A stretch of DNA of 64,000 nt from Gracilibacillus salitolerans (GCF_009650095.1 NZ_CP045915.1:310001-374000); one strand, 5' to 3'; shown: positions 52,534 to 62,006, counted from the first letter of the stretch. Made by a program: numbers and translations. Notes: generated by a model not told the origin, from the sequence alone.

Positions 52534-53250
52534 TTATTTTGGTTGGATGGTAACCCGCTTGGTTAAGCTTCGAATTAGTAATAAGCCTGTAGCAACCAGA
52601 ATGATAGTGCAAATCAATGATACAACAATGGATAAATTAGGGCTAGGGATCGTGAGTAGATTTATTAATGGATAGGTTATATCGCCTTCCCACAATAAAT
52701 CAATAAAAGAGACAGATAGTAAAGCGATCAGGATGAAAGCGACACAACCCCAGCCTCCATAACGTTGATACCCAGCGATAATCAACCATCCGGCCAGATA
52801 AAAACCAAAAATAATTAGGCTAAAGACGAGCATAGGTATCATCCATGTAGATGTCATATCTAAGAACCCAATATTAGCATTGTCAGGTAAATATCCTTTC
52901 AATGGTTCGATTATATACAGAATACCATTTATAATACTTGCGATGAACATGATGGAAAAAGCTAATCCTTCAGCTGCAATAGCTGATCCACTGAAATAGT
53001 CTTTACGAGTAATACCGTTTTGTACATAATGGGCAAAAAAAGCTAAAGAAGAGATTATCCCGATTACCAGCATATAAATTTTAGTGGATGTATACATTGT
53101 AGACAAAAAGTTAAGTTCCATTTTCACGCTAAATAAGGGGATGATAAGGAATAAAACTAAGACGACTAGCATATACCAGAATGTCCATTTCATTTGGATA
53201 AGAAACAAATCTTTTGTCACTTTAAACATCGTATTATTTGGTGTATTCAT
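52534..53250 (-). CDS. ABC-type permease of the GntR-controlled operon
   Basis: Membrane protein of 238 residues with six helices, last gene of the YtrA-type operon. No solute-binding protein is present, so an exporter or sensor-linked function is more likely. It starts 2 bp before the end of the ATPase gene. ATG with AGGAGGG upstream. Confidence 0.87.
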   Translation of the reverse strand: MNTPNNTMFKVTKDLFLIQMKWTFWYMLVVLVLFLIIPLFSVKMELNFLSTMYTSTKIYMLVIGIISSLAFFAHYVQNGITRKDYFSGSAIAAEGLAFSIMFIASIINGILYIIEPLKGYLPDNANIGFLDMTSTWMIPMLVFSLIIFGFYLAGWLIIAGYQRYGGWGCVAFILIALLSVSFIDLLWEGDITYPLINLLTIPSPNLSIVVSLICTIILVATGLLLIRSLTKRVTIQPK

Positions 53251-53251
53251 G

Positions 53252-54124
53252 TTATTCGCCCTCCTTAGTTAGATGAATAAACAAATCTTGCAATGAAACC
53301 GGGCCGATTTCGAGGCCAAGCCTTTCCGCTTCAACCATATCAGCATCACTTAAATTTCCATATAACATAACAGATTTTGTATTACCAAGTGATTGTGTAC
53401 TTAATCTATTTCTGTTGTTAACAAATGAATCGACCTTTTCTGCTTGCCCTATAACAGATACACCATGACTGATAATTTCCTCAAATGATTCATCGATAAT
53501 GAGCTTTCCGCGGTCAAGTATCAGGACATGATCAAATAAATAATCCATCTCAGATACGAGATGAGTAGATAAAATCATAATGCGTGGATGTCGTTGTTGC
53601 TCCTCAAGTACTTCCTGGTAAAACATTTCACGAGTTGGCGCATCCATTGATACATATGCTTCATCAAATATAGTAACTGGATTACGGTGCGCCAGACCTA
53701 ATGTAACATTTAGAGCTGATTGCATCCCACTAGATAAGCTGTTAATTGCTTTATCTAGTGGCAGTTTAAAGCGTGCTGCCAATTTTTTTGCATATTCGAT
53801 ATCAAAATTTGGCCGGTATTGCTGCGCAAAGGAGAAATAACTTGTAATCGTATCATACTCATCTTTATAATCAACCTCTAGAATAAAGCTGACATATGGC
53901 ATGATATGCTTATTTTCGAATGGGTTTTCTTCCGCTACCTTAATTTGACCAGAAGAAGGCTCCATTAAGGATGCTAATAATGAAAGTAATGTTGTTTTTC
54001 CTGCTCCGTTTCTCCCGATTAAACCGTATGTTTGGCCAGGTTCTAATGTAAAAGTAATGTCTTTTAACACTTCAAATTTTTTAAATGCCATGGAGACATT
54101 TTGAACAGACACATTAAAATTCAT
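53252..54124 (-). CDS. ABC transporter ATP-binding protein (YtrB-like)
   Basis: ATPase of 290 residues: Walker A GRNGAGKTT, signature LSSGMQSALN (a variant without the usual GGQ), Walker B VTIFDEAYVSMD with DEA in place of DEP, H-loop LSTHLVSEM. These variants are typical of the YtrB group. I chose the ATG at 54124 with GGAAG 8 nt upstream; it overlaps the GntR gene by 11 bp. Confidence 0.9.
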   Translation of the reverse strand: MNFNVSVQNVSMAFKKFEVLKDITFTLEPGQTYGLIGRNGAGKTTLLSLLASLMEPSSGQIKVAEENPFENKHIMPYVSFILEVDYKDEYDTITSYFSFAQQYRPNFDIEYAKKLAARFKLPLDKAINSLSSGMQSALNVTLGLAHRNPVTIFDEAYVSMDAPTREMFYQEVLEEQQRHPRIMILSTHLVSEMDYLFDHVLILDRGKLIIDESFEEIISHGVSVIGQAEKVDSFVNNRNRLSTQSLGNTKSVMLYGNLSDADMVEAERLGLEIGPVSLQDLFIHLTKEGE

Positions 54125-54497
54125 GTGATCCACTTCCTTTCCCTTTTTGAATTAAATTCATAATATACTGCTCTGACAAACCCAGTTTTTTCGCTTCCTG
54201 TAACATAGGCATAATATAATCGTCGACAAATTTATGTTGTCGTTTTTCGATTAACTTCTCTTTCGCTCCTGGTGCTACAAACATTCCGACACCTCTTTTC
54301 TTATAAATGATTCCTTCATCCATTAATAAATTAGTGCCTTTGGAAATGGTAATATGATTAACTTTATAAAATTGCACCATTTTGGTTGTTGAAGGAATTT
54401 GCTCATTTTCCATTAATTGCTCATTGACGATCTGATCTTCTATTTTCTCTTTGATTTGCATAAATATTGGTTTCTTATCGTGAAAATACTGATTCAA
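54114..54497 (-). CDS. GntR-family regulator, YtrA subfamily
   Basis: Repressor of 127 residues: winged HTH (about 10-75, with IPSTTKMVQFYKVNHITISK) and the short C-terminal dimer helix typical of YtrA, without a large ligand domain. YtrA-type operons in Bacillus respond to wall-active antibiotics. TTG start with GGTGAGAG upstream. Its operator is at 54523-54558. Confidence 0.92.
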   Translation of the reverse strand: MNQYFHDKKPIFMQIKEKIEDQIVNEQLMENEQIPSTTKMVQFYKVNHITISKGTNLLMDEGIIYKKRGVGMFVAPGAKEKLIEKRQHKFVDDYIMPMLQEAKKLGLSEQYIMNLIQKGKGSGSHEF

Positions 54498-54522
54498 TAG
54501 CTCTCACCACCCATTTAGTTTA

Positions 54523-54558
54523 ATGGTTATATAGTTATGTATATAAGTATATAACCAT
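54523..54558 (-). promoter_or_regulatory. GntR/YtrA operator
   Basis: ATGGTTATATA (54523-54533) and TATATAACCAT (54548-54558), perfect 11-bp arms 14 bp apart, 26 bp upstream of the GntR start; TATA-rich and likely overlapping the promoter. Confidence 0.75.
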
Positions 54559-54664
54559 GTTAAAGTAAATGTCAATAGTTAGTAGACCATTTATTTTTCT
54601 TCTGTTATTGTTAATTAAAGAAGGGAATGCGAGTTGTTATTATTTGTGAAAGGAGTGTGCTTTT

Positions 54665-55090
54665 GTGACATTTCAAGATGAAAAGCAAATTTATAAATTA
54701 TGGGTGAAGGCTTGGAATGAAGATGTTTCGATACTTGAAGAGATAACAGATCCAGATTGTGTAGTGCACCAAGCAAGAATGGATGGAAAGTCTTCGGAAG
54801 ATCAAAAAGGAGCAGAAGCATTAAAGAGAATTATTAATGAAGGCTGCGCCTACTTCGATGATGTCAAAATGACGGTAGAAGTAGAACCAATTGTGGAGGA
54901 GCATTATGTATCGGCCCGTTGGCAGTTTAGTGGTACCTTTAATGGCGGAATGCCAGGAGCCACGGCAAAAAAGGGGACAAAGGTAAGATTCAATGGTATC
55001 GATATTATGCTCATAACGGAAGGGAAAATCAAAGACTACTGGGTATCTTCAGACGTTGTTGACTTGATGGCACAGTTGGGAATGTTTTAG
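54665..55090 (+). CDS. SnoaL-like (NTF2-fold) protein
   Basis: A 141-residue protein of the SnoaL polyketide cyclase superfamily, seen from IYKLWVKAWNEDVSILEEIT, DPDCVVHQ, and ARWQFSGTFNGGMPG followed by GIDIMLITEGKIKDYWVSSD. Reaction unknown. GTG start with AAAGGAG 9 nt upstream. Single gene, divergent from the GntR operon. Confidence 0.85.
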   Translation: MTFQDEKQIYKLWVKAWNEDVSILEEITDPDCVVHQARMDGKSSEDQKGAEALKRIINEGCAYFDDVKMTVEVEPIVEEHYVSARWQFSGTFNGGMPGATAKKGTKVRFNGIDIMLITEGKIKDYWVSSDVVDLMAQLGMF

Positions 55091-55181
55091 ATGATTACGC
55101 GAGTGAACCAAAAAAGGTGCCTTTTTTATTGCTTCGAAAATTATAAATTATTGTGTTGCGGATAACATTTAAGAACAGGAA
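55091..55181. other. Leader of the structured region
   Basis: A small AAAAAAGG/CCTTTTTT motif right after the SnoaL gene may terminate it. No clear promoter for the structure that follows. Confidence 0.35.
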
Positions 55182-55388
55182 TTGCCACGTCCAGCTCTGA
55201 ACGCCAGAAACTAGGCCACTTCCCGAGACTTCCTACAATAAAGAAGACTTGCCAACTGGTGATAACCAGTGGCTTAGTCGTCCCTTATGCCCTTGGAAAA
55301 GGAATGATCGATTAAAAGCGGCACTATACGTGGCAAAATCAATCCAGCTGTGTTGCATGGGCGCAGTCGCTCTGCGCTTTTGTTTTTC
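55182..55388. repeat. GC-richer structured element: dispersed repeat or ncRNA
   Basis: TTGCCACGT (55182-55190) pairs with ACGTGGCAA (55328-55336) and encloses a long hairpin GACT-GCCA-CTGGT/ACCAG-TGGC-AGTC (55246-55279, GATA loop) and a CCTTGGAAAAGG stem. It ends with terminator GCGCAG-TCGCT-CTGCGC-TTTTGTTTTT (55361-55388). Base composition is clearly richer in G+C than its surroundings and no frame is coding. It recalls the dispersed non-coding repeats of Bacillaceae; a dedicated RNA is also possible. Confidence 0.5.
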
Positions 55389-55400
55389 ATGGTAAGGGAA

Positions 55401-56183
55401 CTAATATTTATACGATTGTCCACCATCAATAGGGATAACCGCACCATTGATAAAATCTGCCTGATTGGATAAAAGGAATGCAACGAGGTAAGCCACTTCT
55501 TCCGGTTTACCGAATCGTTTCATCGGATTGACACTAACAAACTCTTTTCCAGCTTCTTCCCAATCATCTCCAGCCATTTGTTTTAATGATTCTTCCACCA
55601 TGTTGGTCATAATTGCACCAGGGGCGATAGCCTTAATGCTTATGCCAAACTGACCATATTCAACAGCAGCGTTTCTGGTTAGACCAACTACACCGTGTTT
55701 ACTTGCAGCATAGCCAGATTGATTACCGACACCTCTTATTCCACCGACTGATGCTGTATTAACAATGGATCCGTGTCCTTGTTCTTTCATTACTTTTAAA
55801 GCATGTTTCATACCATAGAACACACCATTTAAGTTAACATCCAATACGCGCTGGAATTCATCAATCTCATAGTCTTCCGTTAAGTTTTGTTTTCCTTCAA
55901 TACCGGCATTATTGAAAAAACTATCCATTCTGCCAAAAGTATCAAGCGTAAATTGAATATAACGGGAAACATCTTCTTCCTTGGCAACATTAACTTCTGC
56001 AAGTTCTACTTTTGTTTGAGGAGCTATCTTTTTGATTTCATCTTTACTTTCTTCAAGCCCTTCTTTGTTTACGTCAACGAGTACTAGTTTGCCACCTTCT
56101 TTTGCTACTTCTAAAGCTGTAGCTCGGCCGAGTCCAGCACCTCCACCTGTGATGACAACCACTTTGTCTTTAAAACGATTCAC
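55401..56183 (-). CDS. Short-chain dehydrogenase/reductase
   Basis: Classical SDR of 260 residues: TGGGAGLGRATA, NNAGIEG, NTASVGG with the catalytic Ser, YAASK, PGAIMTNM, and end IDGGQSYKY. Similar to levodione reductase and cyclohexadiene-diol dehydrogenase-like SDRs; substrate unknown. I chose GTG at 56183, with GGAG 10 nt upstream; a TTG two codons earlier is also possible. Confidence 0.88.
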   Translation of the reverse strand: MNRFKDKVVVITGGGAGLGRATALEVAKEGGKLVLVDVNKEGLEESKDEIKKIAPQTKVELAEVNVAKEEDVSRYIQFTLDTFGRMDSFFNNAGIEGKQNLTEDYEIDEFQRVLDVNLNGVFYGMKHALKVMKEQGHGSIVNTASVGGIRGVGNQSGYAASKHGVVGLTRNAAVEYGQFGISIKAIAPGAIMTNMVEESLKQMAGDDWEEAGKEFVSVNPMKRFGKPEEVAYLVAFLLSNQADFINGAVIPIDGGQSYKY

Positions 56184-56287
56184 TAGCAATCCACTCCTTC
56201 ATCTGGCTTATGAATTAGTTCAATTTAATTTTCAACGATATTATTTCCTTTCTTTGAAGAAAAAAACATAATAAAAACAATTAGTGT

Positions 56288-57169
56288 TTATTCTTTTGTT
56301 TTGCCGTTAAATGTCTTATTAAAATAGTCTCCCCAATCAGGCTGTGCTCCGTCCATGTCTGTAAAATCATATTCTTTAGCCAATTCCCAAGAGCTTAATA
56401 TTTGTCCTGTTTTTTGAAAAATGTCCCTATCAGATGATAACGCAGCGATACCTTTTGCGATATAGTAAGGCGTTTCTGATGCAATAAAATGAGGTTCAAT
56501 TTTAGCACCTTCTTTCCAATTTTCTTCCGTAACACCAAAGTGATCAAGCATAGCCTCTGATCGAAGAAAACCTGGTGTGACAGCAACAGACGTAATATGA
56601 TGTTTCTTTAAATCATGAGCCATTGCTTCAGCAAGGTGAATAGCGGATATTTTTGCGAGACTGTAATATAGATTCCCTCTATAGTCATAATCGACTCCAT
56701 CTGTGATTTCCACAACTAAACCTGTTTTGTGTTTCAACATTAAGGGGACTGCATAGTGGCTTGTAATGATATGGGAATGAACAGCCTGTGTTTGCATTTT
56801 TAATCCGTTGTGTAGGCTGTGTTCCCAGAACGGCTGATCCCAATTAGTTAACGGGTCTCCACCCCAAACGTCATTGACAAGAATATCAAGCTTACCTTGT
56901 TCCATTTCAATCCTTTTAAAAAGTGCTTTAACTTCTTGCTCCAAAGTATGATCCACTTTAACAGCTATTCCTGTTCCACCTTGTTCGTTAATGATTTCTG
57001 CTGTTTCCTCAATCGTTTCCGATCGTTTTAATGGAGAAGGATTTCCTCTAACACTTCTACCTGTTACATATACGGTTGCACCTGCTTTACCAAGCATGAC
57101 AGCAATGGCACGTCCAGCTCCACGTGTAGCTCCGGCTACTACAGCAATTTTTCCTCTTAAAGATTTCAT
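56288..57169 (-). CDS. SDR family oxidoreductase (DHRS1-like)
   Basis: A 293-residue SDR: AGATRGAGRAIAVMLG, VTGRSVRG (NADP-type basic residues), VNDVWGGD, EITDGVDYDYRGNLYYSLAK with the Tyr/Lys pair, PGFLRSEAM. The long insert after the NNAG position and the C-terminal extension match DHRS1-like proteins. Divergent from the WYL regulator at 57276, a likely controller. ATG with AAAGGAGA upstream. Confidence 0.9.
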   Translation of the reverse strand: MKSLRGKIAVVAGATRGAGRAIAVMLGKAGATVYVTGRSVRGNPSPLKRSETIEETAEIINEQGGTGIAVKVDHTLEQEVKALFKRIEMEQGKLDILVNDVWGGDPLTNWDQPFWEHSLHNGLKMQTQAVHSHIITSHYAVPLMLKHKTGLVVEITDGVDYDYRGNLYYSLAKISAIHLAEAMAHDLKKHHITSVAVTPGFLRSEAMLDHFGVTEENWKEGAKIEPHFIASETPYYIAKGIAALSSDRDIFQKTGQILSSWELAKEYDFTDMDGAQPDWGDYFNKTFNGKTKE

Positions 57170-57275
57170 ATTGTTTCATCTCCTTTCTTTACATTGAACT
57201 AAAGTATATACTATAAATACGACACCTTATGTCATGATTAAAAATATTTAGTATTCTGAGTAAAGGATGAATGGA

Positions 57276-58244
57276 ATGCGAGCAGATCGATTGATTAATA
57301 TCATGGTTTTCTTACAGAACAGAGGTAAAATGACTACGAAGGAATTGGCTGATGAATTAGAGGTCTCAGACAGAACCATTCTTAGAGATATGGATGCACT
57401 AAGTACAGTAGGAATACCCGTTGTTGCAGAGAGAGGAAAATGGGGAGGTTGGCGCTTATTAGATAACTTTCGAAGTGAATTGAGTACATTAACATTAGAG
57501 GATATGAAAGCTTTATTTGTGTTTCCCTCCAAAGAGTTATTACAAGATTTGGGATTATCCGATTCGATAGATCCAAGACACAGACTGCTTGCATCTCTCC
57601 CAGTTAATCATCAAGCTGATGCTCAAGCAATGTGGGATAGAATTCATATTGATGTCAGCACGTGGAGGCAATCTAAAGAAAAAGTGGCTGCCTTTGAAAC
57701 CATTCAACAAGCTATTTGGGAGGATAGAAAGCTGAAGATTTACTATGAGAAAGCTGATGGAAACAAAGTAGATAGATTGATTGAACCGTTAGGCTTAGTT
57801 GCAAAAGGTAACAGATGGTACCTTGTTGCCTCAAAAAATGGAGAATTACGTAATTATCGAGCATCAAGGATTCATTCCGCAAAATTGCAAATGGAAAAAT
57901 TTGAACGTCCAGCTCATTTTCATTTAGCATCGTATTGGGAGCAATCAAAAGACAATTTTATCCGGAATTTGCCTGCATATGATGTCGAGGTAGAGATTGC
58001 CCCATCCATTATAAAGCGAATCACTTTTACAGGTAAATTTGTTCAAGTGATCAAGAAGGAAAGCGCAAATGAACAAGGTTGGCTTCCCGCGATTTTGCGT
58101 TTCAATGATAAGCAGGAAGCTATAGAGTATATGTTAGGATTTGGAGATCAAATGAAAATAGTTTCACCTGAGCATCTTATAGATGAAGTGGTGTCGCTGG
58201 CTAAGAGAGCTATTACTTTCTATCAAAGGGACTCTTCTTCTTGA
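57276..58244 (+). CDS. YafY-type HTH/WYL transcriptional regulator
   Basis: A 322-residue regulator: HTH_11 (about 1-60, MRADRLINIMVFLQNRGKMT, VSDRTILRDMDALS) and a WYL domain (about 140-225, LKIYYEKADGNKVDRLIEPL, KGNRWYLVASKNGELRNYR) followed by the WCX tail. The ATG at 57276 gives the usual MRADRL start and has AAAGGA 8 nt upstream. It probably regulates the divergent SDR gene. Confidence 0.93.
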   Translation: MRADRLINIMVFLQNRGKMTTKELADELEVSDRTILRDMDALSTVGIPVVAERGKWGGWRLLDNFRSELSTLTLEDMKALFVFPSKELLQDLGLSDSIDPRHRLLASLPVNHQADAQAMWDRIHIDVSTWRQSKEKVAAFETIQQAIWEDRKLKIYYEKADGNKVDRLIEPLGLVAKGNRWYLVASKNGELRNYRASRIHSAKLQMEKFERPAHFHLASYWEQSKDNFIRNLPAYDVEVEIAPSIIKRITFTGKFVQVIKKESANEQGWLPAILRFNDKQEAIEYMLGFGDQMKIVSPEHLIDEVVSLAKRAITFYQRDSSS

Positions 58245-58255
58245 GAAACCTGCCA

Positions 58256-58849
58256 TTATTTGACCATCTTTGTCACCATTGTTACTAATTCATTCTTATA
58301 TGTCTCCAAGTTAAAGTTCTCTTGATTCATAAGCATACTTTCGGCAATAGCTCCCTGAATTATTATCGAGACATTTTTAGTATTAAAAGTACTGAATTCC
58401 TTTGTTTCCTGACCATGTTGTAATATTTCTTGTAATAGTTGATATAAGGGGTCTTCTTCATCATTCGATACTTTATAGTAAGGGATATTGTCTGGTGTAC
58501 GGGCATTAAAAATAATTTCAATTAATGCTACATTGTGAACATGATGAGTACCCTGATAAGCCAAAGATGCATCTATAAAGGTAAGGAGCTGATCATAGGC
58601 AGATTTGCGCTCAGTAACTTTTTCTTTAATAAAGCCATATTGATTTGTTAACAAATAGACAAGAGTATGGTTTAATACATCTTCTTTATCAGAGAAATGA
58701 TAGGAGATCAATCCTGTACTAACTTTTGCTTTTTTTGCTATTTTGGCCAAGCTGATATTGATATAGCCAATTTCGTCCAAGGTTTCAATGGTTGCTTTAA
58801 TGATTTGTTCTCTTCTTGCTTGTGTAATAAAAGACGGTTGCTTTCCCAT
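58256..58849 (-). CDS. TetR-family regulator (BetI-like)
   Basis: A 197-residue repressor: ARREQIIKATIETLDEIGYI, LAKIAKKAKVSTGLISYHFS. I chose the ATG at 58849, with GGAGG 7 nt upstream. It lies 22 bp downstream of the membrane-protein gene and on the same strand, so the two form an operon, probably repressed at 59369-59386. Confidence 0.9.
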   Translation of the reverse strand: MGKQPSFITQARREQIIKATIETLDEIGYINISLAKIAKKAKVSTGLISYHFSDKEDVLNHTLVYLLTNQYGFIKEKVTERKSAYDQLLTFIDASLAYQGTHHVHNVALIEIIFNARTPDNIPYYKVSNDEEDPLYQLLQEILQHGQETKEFSTFNTKNVSIIIQGAIAESMLMNQENFNLETYKNELVTMVTKMVK

Positions 58850-58871
58850 TCTCATTCCTCCAGCATATATA

Positions 58872-59333
58872 CTACTTTTTTGGTTTCTTTAGTTGGTCGA
58901 TTATCCACATAACTCCAATGATAAAAAGCACGCTTAATATGATTATATCGAATTTACTTGGATAGTTCTCGATAAATATTCTAATTGGCTCGGGTACACT
59001 TCCTTGAAAAACGGATTGAATAACGATTCGGGCCACTTTTAAAATAAGTAAGAAAAGCTGCAACATTAAAAGTACGGGCAGTAAAGTTAATCCCCCAACG
59101 AACCATTTCCAAGCTTCCCCTTGATTAAAGGCGTAAATAATAGCAGAAAATAGTAATATGACACCTATTATAGAAAATATAATGATTCGAAGCCAATGTA
59201 CAAATTCTAAATCTCCTTGGGTGTATCGGAAGAAAACATACGAAAAAGCTAATAACGACAAGACGATACTTACAAAGGGAAGCATGCGCTGAAGCCAAAC
59301 AGGAAGACTTTTATACACTTCTACATTATCCAT
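58872..59333 (-). CDS. Membrane protein paired with TetR regulator
   Basis: A 153-residue protein with four hydrophobic helices, the third with a LxLLPVLLMLQLFLLI stretch. No family recognised. ATG at 59333 with AAGGAG 7 nt upstream. Co-transcribed with the TetR gene. Confidence 0.75.
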   Translation of the reverse strand: MDNVEVYKSLPVWLQRMLPFVSIVLSLLAFSYVFFRYTQGDLEFVHWLRIIIFSIIGVILLFSAIIYAFNQGEAWKWFVGGLTLLPVLLMLQLFLLILKVARIVIQSVFQGSVPEPIRIFIENYPSKFDIIILSVLFIIGVMWIIDQLKKPKK

Positions 59334-59368
59334 ATAACCACTCCTTATATTGATTAACCAATATTTAT

Positions 59369-59386
59369 TTTGATCAGTCAATCAAA
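59369..59386 (-). promoter_or_regulatory. Candidate TetR operator
   Basis: TTTGAT-CAGTCA-ATCAAA, 36 bp before the membrane-protein start; a related half TTGATTAACCAAT lies at 59350. Placement fits autorepression by the TetR of this operon. Confidence 0.5.
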
Positions 59387-59490
59387 TTTTATCACTAAAG
59401 CAAATATTTTACAAGGTGGAGAATCGGAGGAACAGGGGAAACATCCCTGTCCATGCCCTCTTAGCTATCAACTACTATAGCTGTATTTGT

Positions 59491-59646
59491 TTAATAATTT
59501 GCCGGATTATCACCTGCGACAACATTATCCGGTACTTTCTTAGTGACTACCGCTCCGAATGTAATCACGGCATTTCAATGGTCACACCGGGATTAACAAT
59601 CGCACCACCACCAAACCATACATTTCTGCAAATAACGATATGTAGC
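59491..59646 (-). pseudogene. Maltose/galactoside O-acetyltransferase remnant
   Basis: Minus-strand codons give NVWFGGGAIVNPGVTI, then after a frameshift and loss of a few residues ITFGAVVTKKVPDNVVAGDNPANY. This is the last part of a hexapeptide-repeat acetyltransferase (Maa/LacA; normal text VWIGGGAVINPGVTIG ... VTKDVPDNVVAVGNPAK). The rest is absent. The surrounding 59387-59884 holds no other gene. Confidence 0.85.
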
Positions 59647-59884
59647 TGTTTCTATTGTATTTAATTTTGCCTTTTTTCACAGAAATTAGTTTGTGTTAAG
59701 ATCGAAGTAGAGTCGCTAAGACACGCATAACCTGAAAAAGACATACAAATGTAATATTAATTTAATATAGATAAATGAAACCTTACTTATAGTGAAATCG
59801 TCTCCTTTAATATAGAAAAAATGAACATAGGGACAAGAAAATGTCTTGTTTGTATAAACCATTCATGGAAGGAGCAACTCAACA

Positions 59885-60346
59885 TTGAAGAAGGTATCTT
59901 TTATACTAGTAATTCTTTTGGGCCTGTTATGTGCCTGTTCTACTGAGGAAAAAACGGTACAAATAGAGAATAAAGATTTTGCCAATACATTATTTGTGCA
60001 AAAGGTGGAAAATAATTTCACTTCAGATAAACTAGCGATGCTGATAGAAGACCCGGAAAAGATAAAGAATGCGTTATCTATGGTGGAAGGACTGGAAGCA
60101 GAAGAAATTGACAATGATGAACGAATTGGCATACTTGAGAATCATGATAATTACTATATGTTTGGCTTTTTTGAAGGTGAGAGTACAAATATTCAAAAAG
60201 AAGATTATGGGTTTCAGATATTGGAGGATGGAAAGATTTTGTTCAACTATGATCAACTAGACAACTCTGACTATCCGCTTGTCACTGTAGATACACATAA
60301 AGATATTTTAGAAGATATGAAAGAAATGCTTGAAATTACTTTCTGA
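59885..60346 (+). CDS. Small lipoprotein of unknown function
   Basis: A 153-residue lipoprotein with lipobox LLCAC (Cys about 18) and an acidic body (IENKDFANTLFVQKVENN, ILEDGKILFNYDQL). No family recognised. TTG start with AAGGAG 10 nt upstream. Confidence 0.75.
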   Translation: MKKVSFILVILLGLLCACSTEEKTVQIENKDFANTLFVQKVENNFTSDKLAMLIEDPEKIKNALSMVEGLEAEEIDNDERIGILENHDNYYMFGFFEGESTNIQKEDYGFQILEDGKILFNYDQLDNSDYPLVTVDTHKDILEDMKEMLEITF

Positions 60347-60465
60347 TTTCAAGCGAAATGTTGTAATTGCTCTTTCTGTAATGGGAATAAGTTGGAATAT
60401 AAATTAATATAGTAACATAGAAGACATATTCTGAAATAAATCATTAATTTAGTGAGGTAATAGTT

Positions 60466-61053
60466 ATGAAAAGGTTGGCAGTTTATTGTGGATCTAGTAC
60501 AGGTACTGATGCTATTTATGTAAAAGAGGCAAAAAAGCTAGGTCAACTATTGGTGAGAAATGGTATTGACCTTGTATACGGCGGTTCTAATGTTGGCTGT
60601 ATGGGTGCTGTCGCAGATGGCGTTTTAGAAAATGGTGGTAATGTAATTGGTGTCCTTCCAGAAAAATTAAAAAATGTAGAGATTGCCCATGAAAGACTGA
60701 CTGAACTACATGTAGTGCAAACCATGCATGAACGTAAAGCGATGATGGCAGATTATGCGGACGGATTTATTGCATTACCTGGGGGAACAGGGACGTTAGA
60801 AGAATGGTTTGAAGTATTCACTTGGGCTCAAATCGGTTACCATAAGAAACCATGTGCACTACTTAACATTAATAATTACTATGATCCAATTATGACGCTT
60901 TTTGATCATATGATAGAGCAAGGTTTTGTGAAACCGGAATATAAAGAACTAATCTTAATAGAAAATGATGCAAAAAAATTAATTGATCGATTGTTAAAAT
61001 ATGAAGGTGTGTACATACATAAATGGGGAAATCAATCAACAGATAAAAACTGA
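60466..61053 (+). CDS. LOG-family nucleotide phosphoribohydrolase (YvdD-like)
   Basis: A 195-residue Rossmann protein of the LOG family, which releases bases from nucleoside 5'-monophosphates. Signatures: VYCGSSTGTD, VYGGSNVGCMGAVAD, MHERKAMMADYADGFIALPG followed by GTGTLEEWFE (the PGGxGTxxE motif). ATG; GTGAGG upstream. Physiological substrate in Bacilli unknown. Confidence 0.93.
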   Translation: MKRLAVYCGSSTGTDAIYVKEAKKLGQLLVRNGIDLVYGGSNVGCMGAVADGVLENGGNVIGVLPEKLKNVEIAHERLTELHVVQTMHERKAMMADYADGFIALPGGTGTLEEWFEVFTWAQIGYHKKPCALLNINNYYDPIMTLFDHMIEQGFVKPEYKELILIENDAKKLIDRLLKYEGVYIHKWGNQSTDKN

Positions 61054-61130
61054 TATATTATACCGCTAACTACTATTTTCCCTATTAAAAACAGTAATGA
61101 TAGAGTTGAAAAAAAGGGAGGTAGGTAAGT

Positions 61131-62006
61131 GTGGCTCATTTGACGTATGATAAAATAATGGAAAGATTTCTGTCATTTGTAGAAAAAGAGCAAAATATTC
61201 GAGCGGTAATAATAGTTGGTTCGAGAGCAAGGCAGGATAAACCAGCGGACCAATATTCGGATTTGGATCTCGTTATATTTGCAGAAAACCCCAATTTGTT
61301 ACTTGATCATAAGGAATGGTTAGCACAGATAGGAAAGTCGTATATTACTTTTCTTGAAAATACAGCAGTTGGTGGAGGGATGGAACGAAGGGTTTTATTT
61401 GAAGGTGGACTTGACGTCGACTTTGCCTCTTTCCCTATATCAGCAATTTCAGAAATGGAATCTCAAGATCAAGTGTTAAGTGTTCTTTCAAAAGGGGTGG
61501 AAGTACTAATAGATAAGGATAATAGCATACCTTCCCTTAAGAAGCATATAAAAACAGACTTTAGCAAAAACGAAATACCGGAAGATATAGAAAATACGAT
61601 GCAGGATTTTTGGTATCATGCCGTTCTAGCCGCTAAGAAACTTTGCAGAGGGGAGTTATTAGAAGGAAAATCGATATGTGATAGTTATATGAAGAATCTA
61701 CTTATCTCGTTCATTAGAACACACGCAAAATTAAAGAACGGAATAGAGTTTAACACTTGGCATGGGTTTCGTTTTTTTGAAGAATGGGCTGATCCAGCAG
61801 TTGTGAGGAAGTTTAAGAAAATATATGCACATTACGAAGAAGAAGATGTTTGGAAAGCACTGATACATACTATGAAATTATTTAACGAAGTCACCATAGA
61901 AGTTTGTAAGTTGAAGAATCTTCCCTATCCTGATGAAAATATTCGATACGCAACTCATTTAGTAGAATCATATTACCTTCAAGGGAGACAAGAGAAGAAT
62001 GAGTAA
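61131..62006 (+). CDS. Aminoglycoside 6-adenylyltransferase-like (AadK/ANT(6))
   Basis: A 291-residue nucleotidyltransferase: VGSRARQDKPADQYSDLDLV gives the GS...DxD metal site and LDVDFAS the third acidic residue. The C-terminal helical domain with HGFRFFEEWADP matches AadK. Family enzymes adenylate streptomycin; activity here is not proven. GTG start with GGGAGG upstream. Overlaps the next GNAT gene by 8 bp. Confidence 0.9.
   Translation: MAHLTYDKIMERFLSFVEKEQNIRAVIIVGSRARQDKPADQYSDLDLVIFAENPNLLLDHKEWLAQIGKSYITFLENTAVGGGMERRVLFEGGLDVDFASFPISAISEMESQDQVLSVLSKGVEVLIDKDNSIPSLKKHIKTDFSKNEIPEDIENTMQDFWYHAVLAAKKLCRGELLEGKSICDSYMKNLLISFIRTHAKLKNGIEFNTWHGFRFFEEWADPAVVRKFKKIYAHYEEEDVWKALIHTMKLFNEVTIEVCKLKNLPYPDENIRYATHLVESYYLQGRQEKNE

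Noticed and set aside
59416..59664. 82-codon plus-strand frame
   Set aside because: It is the antisense of the acetyltransferase remnant at 59491-59646.
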